Made by a program: the position numbers and the translations under genes. From the NCBI GenBank assembly GCA_030280995.1, contig JASXTE010000015.1, positions 4,141,001 through 4,205,000 on the forward strand: DNA of 64,000 nucleotides. The letters are read 5' to 3'. The notes below the pieces were generated by a model. The model was not told the origin of the DNA, searched no databases, and saw nothing but the letters and a program-made list of their open reading frames with translations. The stretch is from Hemileia vastatrix. Its lineage: Eukaryota; Basidiomycota; Pucciniomycetes; Pucciniales; Zaghouaniaceae. Shown here piece by piece: positions 57,941 to 64,000 of the stretch; position 1 is the first letter of the stretch; each line of letters starts with the position of its first letter.

Positions 57941-58024
57941 AATCTTCCACAATTAATAATGTCTGATCCCGGAAAAAAAAATTCCTGATCCCTAATTGTG
58001 GATCCCTGAACATTGATACCCCCT

Positions 58025-58299
58025 CATCTATGTATTATATAAATACCTGTTGTAGACAATCCTATAGTACTAGCTATAGGCCTTGACCAAGGGAGTTGGA
58101 GAAAAACCAGAGAGAAAATCCCCTGTCCCTTTAGAAAAATAGAGTGAGATTTACTTGCTAAAGTAAGTTGGTTCCTGTTTGCTAAAGCTCCTGTTTAACA
58201 CACTTGACTGCTTGATGAGCCAAGAAAGTAGTCCCCAGATAGACTACCAGACCAAAGAACTGAAATGTAGAACAAAGTCCACACCAGAGACAGCAAAGA
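58025..58299. other. Spacer right of element B
   Basis: Starts with the CAT duplication. From 58240 it has two copies of 'TCCACACCAGAGACAGCAA' (58277-58340), leading into repeat R copy 2. No gene. Confidence 0.5.
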
Positions 58300-59145
58300 T
58301 ACTTGATGTAGGCTGCAAATCCACACCAGAGACAGCAATAATACTTGCTATAGCTTGCAAGACTATAACAGAGAAAACAGTTGCCAAAGTTAAGTTAAAT
58401 GAAGAACTCACTTGCAACAAACACAGCCAATTGTGGCCAGAAAACAGTGAAAACTGAGTGAGGAACAATGATATCACCTCCGGGCGGTTGTATGATGATT
58501 AAGGTTGCCCCAAACTGTCTTATTCACTATGTACACACAGACCACTAACTAAGAGCCCATGCGCACCCACCAATCTGGCGCCTGTACCTGCCAAATTGCA
58601 TAAAAAACCCTCCTGAAGCGCTCCCCAACCTCCTAAAACAGAGGCGGGCGGGCCGCCCGATGTCGGAGATGCCTCCTGAAGCGGCCCGGCCTCCCTGAAG
58701 CCAGAAAACCAATTAAAACCACTAATCTACTTAGAAAAATTAGCTACAACTACTAAAACCTTTAAAACACGGAATTTCACTATAACAACATTGAGACATA
58801 AAATATAGAGAAAAATTATCTCTATCCAATGGTACTAAGCACTTAACCCCAAGACTTAAGGTTAGCCCGTAAAACACGTAAAACAAAATTAAACAGCAAT
58901 CTTTTATAAATGAAAAATGAGGAAATGACCCCTTAAAACTCAGAATATGAAAAATTTCTACAAGACATAAACTATAGAGAAAAACCAGGGCTATCCAATG
59001 ATAGTACCCACATAGCGGCAGACCCAATATCCACGGAATAAAACCAGAAAAATACCCAATTCCTTAACAGATGTCAATTAAGACATGCACAAACAGCGCC
59101 AAATCACACAACAAAGGCCCCTGCCAATGTTGGAAGACCACACTG
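58300..59145 (-). repeat. LTR-like repeat R, copy 2
   Basis: Similar to 48880-49650 in the same orientation, and slightly longer because of a GC-rich insert (58555-58695, with 'GGCGGGCGGGCCGCCCG'). Confidence 0.65.
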
Positions 59146-60319
59146 TGTATCTATTATGTATTATAAAAGTGTCCTTCTCAGTGAAAGACCATCATTAAGA
59201 TCAAAACTTTGTATAATGTTAGAGAGCAAAATTAGCTTCTCTAATTTCCATGATTTCTGATTTTTGGTTAACCTTAAAATTCAAGATACCCTAGACTTTT
59301 TTAAAAAATTTAGCTTGAAGGACAGTTGGATTATGAGAAGGACACTTATTTAAGGCATAATATCCAGATATTATATGTAACCAGTGTATATTTTATGAAT
59401 TTTATTTTTCTTCCTTAATGTATGACCATCCTCCAGGTGGAGAATTTAGGCACTGTATATAAAATAAGCTTTTTTACTAGCTTTGGCAGTTGAGAGTTGA
59501 ATAACCATAAAAATGAAGTTTTTCAGGCTTTTTTAAAATTTTCCACTTGAAGGACACTTATATAATGCATTTCATATATATATTATATGTGTAACAATGT
59601 ATCTGTTAATAACTATAAATGTTTTATTCTCATCAACAGACTGTCTTCCAAGAATACACTTTTGGCTGAGTCTGTGACATCTTCACTTTAATGGTAGCCA
59701 ATATTTGAGTACCAGGGCTGGTTAAAGAGCTCATTTCATACAAGTCACATAAGTGTCTACCTGAATGATGTTACAATATGGAGAAATAAATCTGTATATT
59801 TGATTCAAGATATGTTGCACAAATTTACAGCCTGAATTTTTTTTCATTTTAAAATTCTTCCCCTTTCCAATTAGAATAGCTCTGCCAAAAAATTATTTCC
59901 ATTACTAGATACACAACATGAGCTGTTGATATACAAATTCTTACTTCACTTAAGTTATTTTTACATTTGAGGAACTTGTAAGTGACTTGAGTTGTCATAT
60001 TTAAAGTGGCTGTTGTTAATATGGTCACTTTAATAATGAATTATATCCATGATTAAATTAGATATGTACCTAAGAGACTTATATAAAATGGTACAATAAA
60101 TTCAGTGCTTAAACTTTGCTCAAATTGGGTCAAAATGATTTCCAAAGTAATGTTAATACTTTTTTCAGACTGAATTTAAATCAGGGTGAATTTTTGTTCT
60201 ATATATCACTAATTTTTTTTCAATCTGTTTTCAAGTGATACTTCAACAGTTTCCTAACATATTCCTGACCATTTCTTAACCATTTTACAACCATTTAAAA
60301 GGAAGGGAGAACTTCTGGC
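59146..60319. repeat. AT-rich region with the same subrepeats as 49651-50881
   Basis: Starts 'GTGTCCTTCTCAGTGAAAGA' and later has 'CCACTTGAAGGACACTTAT'. The resemblance suggests R and this segment were duplicated together. No gene. Confidence 0.5.
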
Positions 60320-60620
60320 AGGTCACTGTCCAAACTTCTTATGGTGCATGTTGGCCATAACATCCCTTTTTTTTCTCCCCTCATCCTGTTGACATGTCAC
60401 ACACAGATCATCCTCTCTATGCAACTATACTTAGCACATTCCCCTCACTGAAATTTGCAACATTCTATTATCACATTTTTGAATTTATTGAATTTTTCTT
60501 AGTCAGAATTTCTGATGCAAATTTTTATCTTTTTCATCAAAGTAAGTTCCTTCCTTTTCATTTCTTGATTCATCACCTTTTACACCTGAAGTTTTCTATC
60601 AGCCTGGATACTCCCAGGAC
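60320..60620 (+). repeat. Fragment related to element A left region
   Basis: 'TGTTGGCCATAACATCCCTT' and 'TGACATGTCACACACAGA' parallel 'TTTGGCCACAAAACATCCCT' and 'GTCACATGTGACACACTGA' at 29280-29345. The open frame here is probably chance. Confidence 0.45.
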
Positions 60621-62167
60621 TGAGCAAAAAGTACTTATAAGTTATTTTAAACACATGTACTATACATGGGAGCAATAAATTAGATTACACAAATAGTATA
60701 CATAAGTAAAATTATGATAATTTACAAAATATGCCATTATAACACCTTATATACACGCATATATCCACCTTTTATAAGTCTTATATACTTAATATTAAGT
60801 TGGAATATGTTAGGGTAATCTTAAGAGCCTTAAATATAAGGCTACATAATCTTTAAGTACACTTAAAGCTGTTATTTTCATTGTTTTATGTCAAAAACAA
60901 GAAATGGCTTTAAATCACTTAAAAGTTGATTATATGCGCTATAAATTTAATAATATTAAAAATGCGCTTTGACAGATCAATTTGTCTTAATTAGGACTAT
61001 TGATTTGGCTACTAAAATGAATTAAAATAACACTTTTCAAATTTGGTGTTTTTTATGCCAGAAATGGCTTCTGTGTACTGCCCACATACTGCCTGCATTT
61101 TTCCCATGTGAATAGCTTCATTTTTAGCAAAGTTAGCTTTTTCACACTATAATTACCCCACATTATACACCCACTGTTGGTAAACACACTAAAATAGGCA
61201 ACAGGCGCTTATTTAGTGTCCTAGCTTAATTATAAATGCATTGACCCTCTTTATATGCACTAATTTCATTAATAACCTAATTCTTGGCACTTTAATTAAC
61301 TATACACTTAAATTTGCCTAAATTAGTCAAGTATTTACCCGTGCAAGTTCCTTCCAAGGACTGCATGTAGTTACCCCACATCTCACAACCTTTTTTGGGT
61401 TTTTTGGTGGTTTCTCAGTCAATTTTGGTTATTTTTGAAATGGGATTTCACGTAGTATAATGTCATGGTTAGGCCCAACATTTCTACAGCTTATCCCCCT
61501 TATTATTTAGTATTAATTAGTCTTAATTTTCCCTTTTTGGCCTTTTATATTAATGTATAATACACATATACTCTCTTTTTTGCTTATTCTATATTTTTGA
61601 TGGATTATCCCTATTACTACAGGATTTTGGCAGGTGATATCATTCTAATTATGTTACTAGCAACTCTTTTTAGTTCTGAGCATGTCTATTTGCTAGAATG
61701 AGGCGTTATGGTAAGGTAAACTCTTACAGTCGCCTTGCTGTAAGCAGAATCCGGAGGAGATATGTGGATTTAGCTGAAAACCCCGTCCTTCCAATAAAAT
61801 AACAAAATGGGAATTCTAAATCACTAAGCTAACCAATCTACTTGGATCTGATTGATAAAAAAATAATGAAACTCTATAATATTTAACGCTTATTGAGATT
61901 TAAAGAAAGTGGCTGTTGATAAAGAAATACTGATAACAACAATTAAGGTGTACCAGTGAAAGATCTGTAAAGATTGACTTTTATGTTTTTATAATATTTT
62001 AAATTTATATGAGACAGCAATAATCAAGTCCCAGCGACGAAGACCTTTCTAAAGATACCCTGTATGAAGTGTTATTTAAATTGTTGAGTAGTATTTCTAA
62101 AATGTTATATATAAAATATAAAGTTATAAGGGTATTACAATTTATTTTAATTTGTTGAGTAATAAAA
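60621..62167. other. AT-rich sequence, no gene recognised
   Basis: A 34-codon frame at 61701 (MRRYGKVNSYSRLAVSRIRR) is the only one with non-repetitive composition, but it is too short to call. 'CCCACATTATACACCCACTG' and similar words suggest retroelement leader or LTR sequence. Confidence 0.45.
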
Positions 62168-62838
62168 AAATGAGACCGTGGTGGTTAATGATTAAGCTGT
62201 ATGATGTGTCCCCCTTCTCAATTTCGAGTTTGAGAAGCGCTTAAGTATTCCTAGTCACGTGCCTAAGTTTTCCCCTCCAGAGCTCTTCCAGAGTCAATCC
62301 GGAGCCCGTACGGAGTCCGTACGGAGTCCGTACGGAGTCCGTACGGAGTCGAAACGGAGTCCGTCCGGACTTCCGGACTCAATTTAGAACCTTAAAACCA
62401 TAATAAAAAATCTAGAAAATTACACATAATAGAGCTACTTCCCCTTTACCTACCAAACTAATTTTCGTAGTCTGCGCAGCTCTAATTACCCCGTGAAAAT
62501 TCATCAAAGTTAAGTAATTTTTGAAAACGTAAATATTTCTATAAAACTTTAAAATTCATTTAAAAATATAAGAAAAATAGTAAAAATTCCGGGAAAATTT
62601 CCCAAGGTTCTTGAGTGACTCGACTTAATACTTATGAATTTCCCAGACCGTAAAAATAAGTTTTCTCCGTAAAATAAATTGTTTTCGTGTAGGCATTCGC
62701 TCGTGACCAATTTCTTCATATTTAAAACTCAAATAAATTAAATAAAACCCTTTTATAAAAAATAATAACGCCAATCTTGCATGCCGTAATAACTCCATTT
62801 ACATATTTAGGTGCCGTACTAAACTTTAGGCTACCACA
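62168..62838 (-). repeat. Probable gypsy-type LTR
   Basis: On the minus strand a GGAGGGAGGA polypurine tract (62841-62850) precedes TGTGGTAGCC (from 62840), a good 3' LTR start. The other end may be near 'ACCACCA' at about 62170. It carries the GC-rich 11-bp tandem repeat. The internal part of the element would lie to the right, but no pol is visible before the window ends. Confidence 0.45.
62299..62390 (+). repeat. GC-rich 11-bp tandem repeat
   Basis: GGAGTCCGTAC occurs about four times in a row, followed by variants ending in TCCGGACTTCCGGACTC. Strikingly GC- and CpG-rich within AT-rich DNA. Confidence 0.9.
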
Positions 62839-62839
62839 T

Positions 62840-63508
62840 CCTCCCTCCAATCGAGAATGTCCCCATTCGTAAAACTTTGCATAAGTGGTTGAGCAATTCC
62901 AAAAGAATTATCTTTTCCGATAAAGTAATTTGATAAATTTGTTTTAGCTGGTCTTCTTATAAATCTTTATAATAAAAAAAAACGTTCTTTCTTCTTCTCT
63001 GGCTTGATATAACATAAAATAAAATAATATAAATCTTGTGATGATTCCACTACTGAGAGCAAGGTTTGAATCCCTTCAGACTCCCATATACCAGTCTTCC
63101 TTCTTGTCACAGCATTGAGAGAGTGGATCTTCCTATGAGCCGAATACTCCTGATTCCAACCTCATAGGGCCCCCCACTGAGCCGAATTCTATGATTCCAA
63201 TCTCGCCATAAGGTCCTCCAAGCTTTACACCAAAAAAAATGGCCTATCTATGAGGCACTAAAAAAAATCATTCCCTAAAATCCAACTACCATCCTAACTT
63301 CTGATTCCTTCATCACAATTTTCAAACTTTGCTATACAGCAAACCCATAAAATACTTTTGCCAGGCTTCCAATAATAATATTAACTTTAGACCATGTTAA
63401 AGCGCCACAAATTTCACCTAATTAACCATTATGCTTTCTTTAGCATCATTACCACCTAAAATTTTAACCTCCTAAAGCTATCAGCACCCAATTCCAGAAA
63501 TAATTGAA
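62840..63508. other. Probable retroelement 3' untranslated sequence, no gene
   Basis: No open frame of substance. A duplicated phrase 'GAGCCGAAT...CTGATTCCAA' occurs at about 63138 and 63180. Confidence 0.4.
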
Positions 63509-64000
63509 TACCCAGTTTAGAGTCTTAGTGGACAGTGATAAATTAAAAGATTGAATTGAGTTATCCGAACAAGATTGACATTCCAGTTTAAAGTCTTGGT
63601 GGACCAAACATATAATCGATTGCCAATTTATGGTCTTGGTGGACCAAAGATCGTTTAAGTGCATAAATGTCTTGATATATTCCTAAGTAAGGCCTAGGCT
63701 TGACCAAAGATTGAATAAATTTGATAATCCAGTTTAATGTCATAGTGGACCAAACATTTGATCGACAAGTAATCCAGTATAAGGCCATAGTGGTCCAATG
63801 AATGTTGAATTATCCTGCAGATATTAATTTTCCAGTTTAAAGTCATAGTGGACTAAACAATGAATGAACTACCAGTTTAAAGTCATGGTGGACCAAACAT
63901 TTAATCGATAAGAAATCCAGTTTAAGGTCATGGTGGACCCAACAGCTTGATAACAGTCCAGTTTAAGGTCTTGGTGGACCTAACAAATCCAATAAAAAAA
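63509..64000 (+). repeat. Array of a ~23-bp motif with variable spacers
   Basis: At least nine copies of 'CCAGTTTAAGGTCATGGTGG' followed by ACC and usually AAACA, at about 63510, 63582, 63622, 63729, 63774, 63832, 63872, 63917 and 63958. Spacers vary from about 17 to 85 bp. The array runs off the right edge. Confidence 0.85.

Larger units (their letters stand above)
50882..58024. mobile_element. PIF/Harbinger element B with TET-like oxygenase and Myb-like gene
   Basis: Ends read AGGGGGTATCAATGTT inward on both sides, with CAT outside each (50879-50881 and 58025-58027). Contents from left: Myb/SANT-like gene (+, intact), ~105-bp tandem array, TET-like oxygenase (-), A-rich and G/C-skewed spacer with a hairpin, DDE_4 transposase (-), and a 32-bp perfect palindrome near the right end. 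At 7.1 kb it is the complete form of the family to which element A belongs. The transposase has in-frame stops. Confidence 0.85.

Noticed and set aside
61701..61805. 34-codon basic ORF
   Set aside because: Too short, isolated, and within probable retroelement sequence.
63055..63100. tRNA-like GGTTTGAATCCC
   Set aside because: No D-arm, anticodon arm or acceptor pairing could be found around the T-loop-like word; no tRNA or rRNA was recognised anywhere in the window.
63509..64000. CRISPR-like array
   Set aside because: Repeats are imperfect, spacers range widely in length, there are no cas genes, and the sequence is eukaryotic.

Overview
This looks like nuclear DNA from a filamentous basidiomycete, most likely a rust fungus (Pucciniales). 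That is inference: it rests on a fungal alpha-aminoadipate lysine pathway, small spliceosomal introns, AT-rich repeat-swollen spacers and the mix of transposons, including TET-like oxygenases. No species is named because no database could be searched. Only four host genes are recognised or modelled; almost everything else is nested mobile DNA.

Left end (1-4.1 kb): the rotted 3' end of a chromodomain gypsy element, then a Tc1/mariner element (1451-4070) with a dead transposase and an LTR-like insertion. Gene island (4.8-14.5 kb): LYS2 (alpha-aminoadipate reductase, +), LYS5 (the 4'-phosphopantetheinyl transferase that activates Lys2, -) and UBC7 (ERAD-type E2, -). LYS2 and LYS5 converge tail to tail about 0.7 kb apart, so enzyme and activator are neighbours. 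All three were spliced by eye with phase-consistent junctions.

Repeat block (14.6-38.6 kb): a LINE 3' relic, a copia relic, an 8.4-kb chromovirus with two ~808-bp LTRs and an unusual antisense ORF, then a LINE whose ORF2 is split by an 11.7-kb CACTA-like element (25036-36752; 39-bp terminal inverted repeats, TAA target duplication). Inside the CACTA-like element sit a PIF/Harbinger element (element A, 29113-32872), an array of perfect and near-perfect 18-bp palindromes and a long-TIR non-autonomous element.

Second island (39.6-45.0 kb): one multi-exon gene of unknown function with SUMO-interacting-motif-like sequences and a coiled-coil tail. Right part (45-64 kb): a copia relic, a small MITE, paired LTR-like repeats, a second and larger PIF/Harbinger element (element B, 50882-58024), and degenerate LTR and tandem-motif sequence to the end.

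The most interesting system is the pair A and B. Both are bounded by AGGGGGT-type inverted repeats and 3-bp target duplications, and each carries a Harbinger-type DDE transposase plus a gene with the H-x-D...H...R signature of a TET/JBP-like 2-oxoglutarate/Fe(II) oxygenase. B also has an intact three-exon Myb/SANT-like gene. A transposon carrying its own candidate base-modifying oxygenase could affect methylation of its own DNA, and CpG-type decay of the neighbouring chromovirus suggests methylation was present.
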